NCBI GenBank assembly: GCA_016218415.1
Contig: JACRED010000035.1
Location: 24,365-88,364 of the forward strand
Reading direction: 5' to 3'
Source: Nitrosomonadales bacterium
GTDB taxonomy: Bacteria; Pseudomonadota; Gammaproteobacteria; Burkholderiales; Gallionellaceae
DNA length: 64,000 bases
Shown: positions 26,739 through 35,372 of the stretch, piece by piece
Numbering within the stretch: the stretch's first letter is position 1
Layout: every line of letters begins with the position of its first letter
Made by a program: the position numbers and the translations under genes
Notes under the pieces: generated by a model
Seen by the model: only the letters and a program-made list of their open reading frames with translations
Told to the model about the DNA's origin: nothing
The model's database searches: none

Positions 26739-26799
26739 TTTGTGCCAGCTTCCGCTTCGGTTAGAATAGGCGCAATTATAACGTTAAGACTGTCTCCAA

Positions 26800-29700
26800 T
26801 TGCGTCTCTCCCAGATCAAGTTAGCCGGTTTCAAATCCTTCGTCGATCCCACGCACATCGCGCTGCCGGGGCAGATCGTGGGCGTGGTCGGCCCGAACGG
26901 CTGTGGCAAGTCGAACGTGATCGACGCGCTGCGCTGGGTGCTGGGCGAATCCAAGGCTTCCGCGCTGCGCGGCGAGACCATGCAGGATGTGATCTTCAAC
27001 GGCTCCAGCAAGCGCAAGCCGGTATCGCGCGCCAGCGTGGAACTGGTATTCGACAACTCGCTGGGCAAGGCTGCCGGGCAGTGGTCGAGCTACGCGGAAA
27101 TCTCGATCAAGCGCGTGCTGCAGCGCGACGGCGATTCCAGCTACCACATCAACAACCAGCACGTGCGGCGCAAGGACATCACCGACATCTTCCTCGGCAC
27201 CGGGCTGGGGGCGCGCGCCTACGCGATCATCGAACAGGGCATGATCTCGCGCATCATCGAGGCCAAACCGGAAGAGCTGCGCATCTTCCTCGAGGAAGCG
27301 GCGGGCGTTTCAAAATACCGCGACCGCAGGCGCGAGACCGAATTGCGCATCGGCGACACGCGCGACAACCTGCTGCGCGTTAGCGACATTTTGCAGGAAC
27401 TGGAAAAACAACTGGTGCATCTGGGCGCGCAGGCCGAAGTGGCAAAACAATACCGCGCGCTGGAAACGCAGCGCGATACCACGCAGCGCCTGTTCTGGCT
27501 GGTGAAAAAGCAGGAAGCCGAAGCGCAGCGCGTGCGCTATGCGCAGTCCACCGAAAAGACCCGCAACGAGCTGGAAGCCGAAACCGCGCGCCTGCGCGAC
27601 ATCGAGAGCCAACTGGAAACTGCGCGCAGCGGGCATTACCAGCTTTCCGACACTCTCCACGTCAAGCAGGGCGAGCTGTACACCGCGAATGCCGAGATCG
27701 CGCGGCTGGAACAGCATATCAAGCACGTTGCCGACCAGCGCCAGCGCATGACGCAGCAACTTGCCAACACCGAGAAGCAGATCGAGCAGCAGAAGCACCA
27801 GCGCCAGGGCGTACACACGCTGCTGGAGCATTGGCAGCGCCAGCAGGAAGGCGCCGGAACCAAGGTTGCCGAGGCCGAGCAGGTTGCGGCAAGCGAAGGG
27901 GAGAAGCTGCCGCAGGCCGAAGACGCCGCGCGCGCCGCGCAGGACAGACACAACGCATTGCAGCGCGAACAACTGCAATTGCAGCAGCAACTGCAATTGG
28001 CCGACACGCAGCGCGCCAATCTGCAACGCAATATCCAGCAAATGGAGTCGCGCCGTTCGCGCCTGCTGCTGGAAAAGGACAATCTGCCGGGCGCCGACAG
28101 CGGCGCACTACAGCAGGCACAGCAGCAGGTGGCCGAACTCGAAATGGAACGCGCCGAACAGGTCGAGAAGCTGGCGCAGTTGCAGGAGCAATTGCCGCAG
28201 GCGGATACGCAGCGCCGCAACCAGCGCGAATCGCTACAACAGCAGGAGCGAATACTGGCGCAGACCGAGGCGCGCCTGCACGCATTGCAGCAGTTGCAGC
28301 GCCAGATCGACAGCGACAAGAACCTGAACGCCTGGCTGCAACAGCACCAACTGGATACCTTGCCGCGCCTGTGGCAGGCGATACGCATCGAGAACGGCTG
28401 GGAAGACGCGCTGGAAGCCGTGTTGCGCGAGCGCCTGAACGCGCTGGCCCTGCCGTCGCTGGATGCGGCTGCCGCGTGGAGCGATGCGCCGCCGGCAAAG
28501 ATCGCGATGTATTCGCCATCCGGCAATGGGCAGACTCATAACACTGTCGCACAGTGGAAGCCGTTGCTGGACTACGTGCAATGCACGGATGCGCAAGCAC
28601 TGCCCGCGATGCGCGACTGGCTGACCAACGTGTATGCCGTGGCGGACGTTGCACAGGGTTATGCGCAACGCGCGCAATTGCCGGCGGGCGGCTGGTTCGT
28701 CACTCCGCAGGGGCATCTGGTCGGCGCGCACAGCGTGCTGTTTCACGCGCCGGACACCCAGTTGCACGGCGTACTGGCGCGGCAGCGCGAGATCGAGAAG
28801 CTTGAGCTGGAGTTGGCCGAGCAAAATCGCAATGCGGAATATTCCCGCGAGCAGGTTGCGCAGGCAGAGCAGCAGTACCAGTCCGTCGAGATGCAGATCG
28901 CGCCGCTGCGCACCGCCGGTAACGAGTTGCAGCAGCGTTTGCACGGCATGCAGATGAACATCCTCAAGCTCACCCAGGCGCACGAACGCAGCGTCGAGCG
29001 CGCCGCGCAGATCGGGCGCGAGATGCAGGAAGTCGCCGAGTTACTGGTCGCCGAGCAAAGCCAGCAGGGCGGCATAGACGAGCAGATGGCGAACCTGCGC
29101 GAACAGATCGCGGCTTCCTATGCGCAGGTGGACGAGGCGCATCGCCATGCCAACGCTCAGGACCTGGCTTTGCGCGAGCAGCGCAGCCGCGCGCAGCATG
29201 CGCAGCACGCGTTGCAGGAGGCGCGCTTCTTTGTCAAAACCTGCGCGGAAAAGATCGCCGATTTGCAGCACAACATCCAGCAAATCACCGAGTCGCAGGC
29301 GCAGTTCGAACTGAACCTGACGCAACTGCGCGCCGACCTGTCGGTCAGCGAGGACGATACCGCGCAACAACAGTTGCAGACCGCGTTGCAGTCGCGTCAG
29401 GTTTGCGAGCAGGCGCTGGCCGAGGCGCGCAACATCCTGGAAAACGCCACGGTCACTATGCAAAAGCAGGAGCAGGAGCGGCTGGCCTGCGAGCACAAGC
29501 TGAACCCGCTGCGCGACAAACTCAACGAGCTGACGCTCAAGGAACAGGAAGCGCGTTTGCATTTCGAACAGTGGTCCGAGCAATTGCAGGGTATCGATGA
29601 ACAGGTGCTGCTGCCGTTACTGGAGGCGGGCAACAACAAACCGAATGTGCTGCAAAGCGAATTGAACCGGCTGAACACCGATATCGAAGCGCTGGGTGCG

Positions 29701-30318
29701 GTGAACCTCGCGGCGCTGGAAGAATTACAGGCGGCGACCGAGCGCAAAGCCTACCTGGATGCGCAGGCGAAGGATCTGAACGAGGCGATGGCGACGCTGG
29801 AAGACGCGATACGGCGCATCGACAAGGAGTCGCGCGAGTTGCTCATGGACACCTACAACCAGGTCAACCAGCACCTGTCCGAAATGTTCCCCGTGCTATT
29901 TGGCGGCGGCGAGGCGAGACTGGTGCTGACCGGTGAAGAGATACTCGACAGCGGCGTGCAGGTGATGGCGCAGCCGCCCGGCAAGAAGAACAGCACGATC
30001 CACCTGATGTCGGGCGGGGAAAAAGCGCTGACCGCCATCGCGCTGGTGTTTTCGCTGTTCCAGCTCAATCCCGCGCCGTTCTGCCTGCTCGACGAGGTGG
30101 ACGCGCCGCTGGACGACACCAACACCGAGCGGCTGTGCGCGCTGATCCAGAAGATGGCGCAACACACCCAGTTCATCTTCATCAGCCACAACAAGATCAC
30201 GATGGAGATGGCCAAGCAGCTGGTCGGCGTGACGATGCAGGAGAAGGGCGTGTCCAAGGTGGTGGCGGTGGACATCGAGGAAGCCTTGCGGATGCGCGAG
30301 GAAACGGTGGCCGCGTAA
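26800..30318 (+). CDS. smc: Chromosome segregation ATPase SMC
   Basis: The 1172-residue SMC has Walker A GPNGCGKSN at residues 31-39, long coiled coils (about 170-500 and 680-1000), a hinge near 510-660, the ABC signature LMSGGEKAL near 1070 and Walker B FCLLDEVDAPLDD near 1094. With ScpAB it condenses and segregates chromosomes. The start is a TTG (MRLSQIKLAGFKSFVDP); no ATG fits the conserved N-terminus. The first coil is unusually rich in glutamine and arginine. Confidence 0.96.
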   Translation: MRLSQIKLAGFKSFVDPTHIALPGQIVGVVGPNGCGKSNVIDALRWVLGESKASALRGETMQDVIFNGSSKRKPVSRASVELVFDNSLGKAAGQWSSYAEISIKRVLQRDGDSSYHINNQHVRRKDITDIFLGTGLGARAYAIIEQGMISRIIEAKPEELRIFLEEAAGVSKYRDRRRETELRIGDTRDNLLRVSDILQELEKQLVHLGAQAEVAKQYRALETQRDTTQRLFWLVKKQEAEAQRVRYAQSTEKTRNELEAETARLRDIESQLETARSGHYQLSDTLHVKQGELYTANAEIARLEQHIKHVADQRQRMTQQLANTEKQIEQQKHQRQGVHTLLEHWQRQQEGAGTKVAEAEQVAASEGEKLPQAEDAARAAQDRHNALQREQLQLQQQLQLADTQRANLQRNIQQMESRRSRLLLEKDNLPGADSGALQQAQQQVAELEMERAEQVEKLAQLQEQLPQADTQRRNQRESLQQQERILAQTEARLHALQQLQRQIDSDKNLNAWLQQHQLDTLPRLWQAIRIENGWEDALEAVLRERLNALALPSLDAAAAWSDAPPAKIAMYSPSGNGQTHNTVAQWKPLLDYVQCTDAQALPAMRDWLTNVYAVADVAQGYAQRAQLPAGGWFVTPQGHLVGAHSVLFHAPDTQLHGVLARQREIEKLELELAEQNRNAEYSREQVAQAEQQYQSVEMQIAPLRTAGNELQQRLHGMQMNILKLTQAHERSVERAAQIGREMQEVAELLVAEQSQQGGIDEQMANLREQIAASYAQVDEAHRHANAQDLALREQRSRAQHAQHALQEARFFVKTCAEKIADLQHNIQQITESQAQFELNLTQLRADLSVSEDDTAQQQLQTALQSRQVCEQALAEARNILENATVTMQKQEQERLACEHKLNPLRDKLNELTLKEQEARLHFEQWSEQLQGIDEQVLLPLLEAGNNKPNVLQSELNRLNTDIEALGAVNLAALEELQAATERKAYLDAQAKDLNEAMATLEDAIRRIDKESRELLMDTYNQVNQHLSEMFPVLFGGGEARLVLTGEEILDSGVQVMAQPPGKKNSTIHLMSGGEKALTAIALVFSLFQLNPAPFCLLDEVDAPLDDTNTERLCALIQKMAQHTQFIFISHNKITMEMAKQLVGVTMQEKGVSKVVAVDIEEALRMREETVAA

Positions 30319-30327
30319 CGCATTTAT

Positions 30328-30345
30328 CCGGATAGCATCCGGTTT
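30328..30345 (+). terminator. Weak terminator candidate after smc
   Basis: CCGGAT-AGC-ATCCGG forms a 6-bp hairpin ten bases after the smc stop, followed only by TTT. It lies between smc and the convergent AsmA-like gene. Confidence 0.4.
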
Positions 30346-30396
30346 CCGGTGGTACCCGAAGGCCGGTCTGCTACCCTGCCATATTTGAAACGAAGG

Positions 30397-33300
30397 TTAT
30401 TGGCGTGCAGCGCGTAACCACGGGCTGTCTATCATCCCGCCGATTTTCAGATCGACAGGCCCCATGCTTTCCTGTAAGGATAATCTGGCATTAATACTTC
30501 CGGACAACTGGCGCTTTTCGATATCCAGCTCGGCGGATGCATTCAATACATCGGTGGTGATCTTCACTTGCCTGAAATGATAGGCGTTGTTGGCGAACGC
30601 AATGGCACCTGAGAAATCCTTGAAATGCGTCCTGCCGCCGGGCAGATGATCCTTGCTCTTCAGGCGCGCGGTTTCGACGATATCCATGCCGTTGATCGTT
30701 CCACCGCTGGCCGTGAAGTTGCCGTCCAGCACTGCGGAATTCGCCAGCCCGGCCAGGTCTGACGATGTCATTTTGAAGTGCGCCAGACCGGCGACATTCC
30801 CGTCCAGCAGGCTGTTCAGTTGTTTCATTGCGATGGTTTTTGCAGTGAGCGTTCCCTGTGCCCGCCAGCCGGAACGCCAATTGATGCTGGCATTTCCTTG
30901 CAGAGCGCCTTCTGCAATCCGGGCGTCGTAATCGCTGATGATCAGCTCGTTATTGTTCAGTTCGCCTTTCGCATTCAGATCGTCGAATACCCAGTTGGGC
31001 AACAGCGGCAACGCGCTGCCGTGCACCGATATGGCGATTTGCAGCTTGTCCTCGGGCGTGACATTGATGCCCAGCGTATATTTTCCCGAGTTCGCGCGCA
31101 GATTTGCTTGGGTGAATTTGCTGGCCGGATTGAAATTGATTTCTCCTTCTATGCCGGTCAATTCAAAGGCGTCCGCATCCAGTGTCCCCTGGCTGATTAC
31201 CATGCGACCGACCGGATACTGGCTGTTGGCGGCCAGTTTCTGCAACCATGCGGAGACATTCTGTAATCCTTTGCCGCTGACCTTCACGTTTTGCATCACG
31301 ACGCTGTCTATGGGTTTTTTCTCGTCAAACAGACCCGAGAAGGAAAAATTCAGTTGCGCCTGTGCCGCCTGGAATTGTTTGACTTCCCCGATATAAACCT
31401 CGCCCAGATCCAGACGGGGTGTGGGCAGTATCCTTCCCGACAGATATCCGATATGGACAGGCTGATTGATGCTTTCGGACAGCATTTTCTCGACCTTGGG
31501 CATGTAGTCGCGCATCGGCATGAAGTAGGGAACGGCAAACAATGCAGCCATCAGCAACACCAGCAGGACGATGCCCAGTTTGAGCATCAGACCCACAAGT
31601 TTTCCCCAGGCAAACGGCTTGCGGCTTACTCGCGCTATCGGGGCGACAGGCGTCTTTTCGGCAGCAGGGTGTTCGGGTTGATGCAGGACTCTCTCGGCAT
31701 TGGCCTTGGCTGCTTCCAGTGCACGCTGTTCGGCTTCAGCCCAGACCTTGGCTTGTTCATCTGCCAGTTTTTTGGCCTGCGCTTCTGCCGCTATGCGCTC
31801 TTCGGCGGGGATGTGCTCCGGCTCTGCGCGTTTGGGCTGCGCATGGTCGGGTTTGTGCACGGCCGGTTTGTTGGTTGTGGGTGGAGGTGGTGCAGGCTGC
31901 CCCGCTGTGATGTGTGCGGCGTCGCCTGGATGTTGAGCGGGGGCGGCTTGATGATCCGGGACCTGGTTTTTCTGTGCTTCAACAACTGGCTGCGGTGCAT
32001 CGACCTGGAACGAATCAAAAGAAAACGAATCCGGTTTTTTTGCGTGAACCGTTCCGGGAGCTTCCGCGCTCCCGGTTGATTTCTCACTGGGTGCGGTGTG
32101 TGTTTGGGGGGCGTCGACTTGAAACGCGTCGAAAGCGAATGCGCCAGGCTTGCCTGCGGGCGCGGCGGCGGCACCCACTGCGGGTTGAAAGGCGGCCTGC
32201 TGACTGGCCAGTGTTGCAGCATCGGCATGTGCCTGGGCGGCTTCCTGCTCCTTGGCAGTGTGTTCTGCGGCAATGTGTGCTGCCTTTTCTTCTTCAGCCT
32301 TCATGCGGGCAAGTGCCCTGGTTTCTGCTTCCAAGCGTGCCTTGGCTTCCAGTTCCGCTCTTGTTTTTGCCGCTTCCAGTTCCGCCTGCATTTCTGCTGC
32401 TTCCCGTTCGGCCTTGATGCGAGCGGCTTCGGCCTGCTGCCGTTCCATGGCGACAGCTTCCAGACGCAGTTTTTCCTCGTGCTCGGCTTTCAACCGAGCC
32501 GCCGCCATTTCTTCGTGCAGCCGCTGGGCCTCTTGCTCCGCTTTTAATCGGGCGGCTTCCTCCTCCGCCTTGGCGCGGCGCGCTGACTCTTCACGGAGTC
32601 TGGCAGCCTCCTGCTCCGCCTTGTGCAGGATAGCCGCAGCTTCCTGCTGGGCTTTAATTTTGGCTTCTTCGCGTTCCCGTCGGGCTTTTGCGTCGGCTTC
32701 CTGTTGGGCCTTTAATTCGGCTTCTTCGCGTTCCCGTCGGGCTTTGGCCTCAGCTTCCTGTTGAGCCTTTAATTTGGCCTCTTCGAGTTCCCGCTTTGCT
32801 TTGGCCTCGGCTTCCTGCTGAGCTTTTAATCTGGAGGCTTCCTGCTCCGCTTTTAAACGCGCGACTTCCTCAGCCTTGGCGCGCCGCACCGACTCTTCAC
32901 GGAGTCTGGCAGCTTCCTGCTCCGCTTGGTGAAGGATGGCTGCAGCTTCCTGTTGAGCTTTCAGCTTTGCGGCTTCGAGTTCCTGCTTCGCTTTGGCCTC
33001 GGCTTCCTGCTGCGCTTTCAGCTTTGCGGCTTCGAGTTCCTGCTTCGCTTTGGCCTCGGCTTCCTGCTGCGCTTTCAGTTTTGCGGCTTCGAGTTCCTGT
33101 TTCGCTTTGGCCTCGGCTTCCTGCTGCGCTTTCAGTTTTGCGGCTTCGAGTTCCTGCTTCGCTTTGGCTTCGGCTTCCTGCTGCGCTTTCAGTTTTGCTG
33201 CTTCGAGAGCCTGCCTGGCTTTGGCCTCTGCTTCCTGTTGAGCTTTCAGCTTTGCGGCTTCGAGCTCCAGTTTCGCTTTGGCTTCAGCTTCCTGCCAGGC

Positions 33301-33765
33301 TTTTAATTTGGCAGCTTCCAGTTCCTGCTTTGCTTTGGCCTCGGCCTCTACCTTCATTTTTTCTGTGTTTGCTGCGGCCTTGTGTGGGTCGGCAGTCTGC
33401 GATTGTGGTGGCGTGGCGCTAAATCCAGACATGAAATCCAGCTCGCCCCCATCATCATCGACCGCTTGGGCTTTTTGCGGGGTGGCCATTTTGAGGGGAG
33501 CTGACATCTTGGGGGGGGTAGATATTTTCGGAGCGATATGAACCCTGGTTGTATCCTGAACGAACCCACCCTTTTCCAGTTCCTGAAACAATGCGTCCAG
33601 ATTGGCGCGCAGGCTGGGCGCCACACGCTTGCTGATTTCGCCAAAAGTGGCTGCCCCATCCACCATCAGCAAAGCGCGCTTCACATCGCCGGCCAAGTGC
33701 GTAGTTTTGCTATGCGCCTCATCCTCGCCCTTGCTGGTCCTGACAAAAATCGCCTTGTTATCCAT
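30397..33765 (-). CDS. AsmA-like protein with N-terminal winged-helix-like domain and long coiled coil
   Basis: The 1122-residue protein combines several parts. Residues 1-75 (AIFVRTSKGEDEAHS...HLAGDVKRALLMVDG...FGEISKRV) look like the small helical domain seen at the start of some betaproteobacterial regulators. A charged Ala/Glu/Lys/Gln repeat region (about 140-510) is predicted to be a long helix or coiled coil. A variable Pro/Ala region follows (to about 720). One membrane helix lies near 735-755 (LGIVLLVLLMAALFAVPYF). The C-terminal periplasmic part is AsmA-like (PVHIGYLSGRILPTPRLDLGEVYIG and later FKMTSSDLAGLANSAVLDGNFTASGG). AsmA proteins act in envelope lipid transport or biogenesis; the large cytoplasmic arm is unusual. 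Confidence 0.8.
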   Translation of the reverse strand: MDNKAIFVRTSKGEDEAHSKTTHLAGDVKRALLMVDGAATFGEISKRVAPSLRANLDALFQELEKGGFVQDTTRVHIAPKISTPPKMSAPLKMATPQKAQAVDDDGGELDFMSGFSATPPQSQTADPHKAAANTEKMKVEAEAKAKQELEAAKLKAWQEAEAKAKLELEAAKLKAQQEAEAKARQALEAAKLKAQQEAEAKAKQELEAAKLKAQQEAEAKAKQELEAAKLKAQQEAEAKAKQELEAAKLKAQQEAEAKAKQELEAAKLKAQQEAAAILHQAEQEAARLREESVRRAKAEEVARLKAEQEASRLKAQQEAEAKAKRELEEAKLKAQQEAEAKARREREEAELKAQQEADAKARREREEAKIKAQQEAAAILHKAEQEAARLREESARRAKAEEEAARLKAEQEAQRLHEEMAAARLKAEHEEKLRLEAVAMERQQAEAARIKAEREAAEMQAELEAAKTRAELEAKARLEAETRALARMKAEEEKAAHIAAEHTAKEQEAAQAHADAATLASQQAAFQPAVGAAAAPAGKPGAFAFDAFQVDAPQTHTAPSEKSTGSAEAPGTVHAKKPDSFSFDSFQVDAPQPVVEAQKNQVPDHQAAPAQHPGDAAHITAGQPAPPPPTTNKPAVHKPDHAQPKRAEPEHIPAEERIAAEAQAKKLADEQAKVWAEAEQRALEAAKANAERVLHQPEHPAAEKTPVAPIARVSRKPFAWGKLVGLMLKLGIVLLVLLMAALFAVPYFMPMRDYMPKVEKMLSESINQPVHIGYLSGRILPTPRLDLGEVYIGEVKQFQAAQAQLNFSFSGLFDEKKPIDSVVMQNVKVSGKGLQNVSAWLQKLAANSQYPVGRMVISQGTLDADAFELTGIEGEINFNPASKFTQANLRANSGKYTLGINVTPEDKLQIAISVHGSALPLLPNWVFDDLNAKGELNNNELIISDYDARIAEGALQGNASINWRSGWRAQGTLTAKTIAMKQLNSLLDGNVAGLAHFKMTSSDLAGLANSAVLDGNFTASGGTINGMDIVETARLKSKDHLPGGRTHFKDFSGAIAFANNAYHFRQVKITTDVLNASAELDIEKRQLSGSINARLSLQESMGPVDLKIGGMIDSPWLRAARQ
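32940..33350 (-). repeat. 57-bp tandem repeats in the AsmA-like gene
   Basis: About seven near-identical 57-bp units encode AKAKQELEAAKLKAQQEAE (19 residues) in tandem. Diverged copies continue to about 32640. The DNA identity between units is high, so the copy number is likely to vary between strains. Confidence 0.9.
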
Positions 33766-33986
33766 GCTTCATTCTAACTGATAGTGTGATCGGTTTGTAA
33801 TTGTAAATCACCCCGTTACGCTGCTCCGGTATGAACTGCTGCCGGCAACCGCAGCATGAGCATAATTGCCGGTAGACGGATCAATCAAAGACCAAGCAAT
33901 TATATTTTGCGTCCGCACACTCGCCAAGCACAGTTGGGGCCCGGTCTTAATTTTGGGTTGGGCGCGCCTCGCTTTGTGCGAAGAGG

Positions 33987-34015
33987 TTGATATGGTATGC
34001 CGCTTCATGGATAAT
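33987..34015 (+). promoter_or_regulatory. Sigma70-type promoter of tRNA-Leu
   Basis: TTGATA (33987-33992) and GATAAT (34010-34015) are separated by 17 bases and lie 16 bases before the mature tRNA 5' end, close to the consensus. Confidence 0.75.
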
Positions 34016-34031
34016 GCGCCCCCTTAAGCAA

Positions 34032-34118
34032 GCCGGGGTGATGGAACTGGTAGACGTGCCGGACTCAAAATCCGGTGCCAGAGATGGCGTGGGGGTTCGA
34101 GTCCCCCCCCCGGCACCA
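34032..34118 (+). tRNA. tRNA-Leu (anticodon CAA)
   Basis: An 87-base class II tRNA with encoded CCA. The acceptor stem is GCCGGGG/CCCCGGC, the D arm contains GGAACTGGTAGAC, and the anticodon stem CCGGA/TCCGG closes the loop CTCAAAA (anticodon CAA). A variable arm and a T arm GGGGGTTCGAGTCCCCC follow. The 3' end is the integration site of the element to its right. Confidence 0.96.
34096..34118 (+). repeat. Left attachment repeat (tRNA-Leu 3' end)
   Basis: TTCGAGTCCC and GGCACCA here match the copy at 39191-39207. The tRNA copy contains six additional C residues in between (nine against three), which the tRNA needs for its T and acceptor stems. Confidence 0.8.
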
Positions 34119-34256
34119 CGCAGCAGGTTACCGCAAACCAGCGGAGACCAACACAGACAGGCCATTCCAGCGTTTTTCTGTTTTTTCACACAAGTCTAGT
34201 TTTAGTCCAAAAAGGTCTATTTCGGCCTCCGTTTGGTCACAGTTTGGTCACGATTT

Positions 34257-35282
34257 ATGATCGACTGGGTGACCGCCATCCTTCCATGCAATCACTCCGA
34301 AGCAATTAACGGAGGTCGAATCGCTTGCATCTCTCCTGATGGTGAAATCGAATGGCAGGTCGAAAAAAAACAGCAAGTCTTTGGCTCTCACGAATCCAAC
34401 ATCAGCATCAAATCCAACAGCGCAGACTATCTGTATTTTGACGGCAATCCATCCAAGTGGCTCCAAGGCCATAACCTGTTCGGCTCTGACAACCTCATCG
34501 CACTTATGGAACACGTCATGCACCGCCTGATACCGCTTCTAAAGCTTTCTCCCACCCTAGGTGATATCGAGGCATGGAAAACGGGCAACTATGATCTAAA
34601 ACGCGTGGATTGCACGGCCATGTGGAGTTTGCCAATTCGTGCCGATGTTCGCTCATGGCTACGCGCTGCCGAATTCCAATCAAAGAGTCGCCATGGTCGC
34701 CCAGTAACGAGAGGCGGCACACTTTATTTCGGCCAACATTCGCGGCGCTGGTCTATCAAGTTTTATTCCAAGGGCGATGAACTGGAAGCAACAGGGAAAG
34801 GGCACAAGTTGCCCTATGAAATTCTTCACCGTGACAACCTGATGAAGTGGGCAGATAATAAGCTCCGTGGCGAGTTGACGCTGCGCAGTATCCAGCTCAA
34901 GGAGCTCGAATTAGACCGCGCCAGCAATTGGACGGAAACCACACCGATTGAACGCCTGATGACCTACATAGAGAGTTTAGACATGGCCGAACAATTCAGT
35001 CTTACCCCTGCAATTCTTGATGATCTGCCCGCTCGATTGATTGCAGTTTACAAACTCTGGAAAGATGGAGAGGACTTGCGCGGCATGTATCCCAAAGCCA
35101 CGTTCTATCGCTATCGCAGCGAGTTCCTCAAGCATGGAATAGACATCGCCATTCGTCAGCCATCAACGCCTGATAATGTCATTCCATTGATTCGAGTATT
35201 GCGCCCAGAGGCGATTGAACAAGTTCCAGATTGGGCGATTGGCACATCGCTTTACTTCGATACAAAATTAAAACTGGCTTGA
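34257..35282 (+). CDS. Phage/plasmid replication protein, II/X family
   Basis: The 341-residue protein begins MIDWVTAILPCNHSEAINGGRI and has the SPDGEIEW motif, as in gpII/gpX-type replication initiators of filamentous phages, which nick double-stranded DNA for rolling-circle replication. The frame starts at 34233, but MIDW at 34257 fits the family. Just upstream (34231-34251) the sequence GTTTGGTCAC occurs twice in tandem with an 11-base period, a possible binding site. It is the first gene after the tRNA. Confidence 0.88.
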   Translation: MIDWVTAILPCNHSEAINGGRIACISPDGEIEWQVEKKQQVFGSHESNISIKSNSADYLYFDGNPSKWLQGHNLFGSDNLIALMEHVMHRLIPLLKLSPTLGDIEAWKTGNYDLKRVDCTAMWSLPIRADVRSWLRAAEFQSKSRHGRPVTRGGTLYFGQHSRRWSIKFYSKGDELEATGKGHKLPYEILHRDNLMKWADNKLRGELTLRSIQLKELELDRASNWTETTPIERLMTYIESLDMAEQFSLTPAILDDLPARLIAVYKLWKDGEDLRGMYPKATFYRYRSEFLKHGIDIAIRQPSTPDNVIPLIRVLRPEAIEQVPDWAIGTSLYFDTKLKLA

Positions 35283-35372
35283 GGTTCGGAATTGCTCTTG
35301 GTGCGCCCAAAGAGATGAAACCGGGCACTGGGAAATTGTTTTGCGGCCACCTTTAACAGCATCAAATTACGC

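Noticed and set aside
32640..33350. Possible CRISPR-like array
   Set aside because: The repeats are contiguous 57-bp coding units without spacers, in frame with a long coding sequence.
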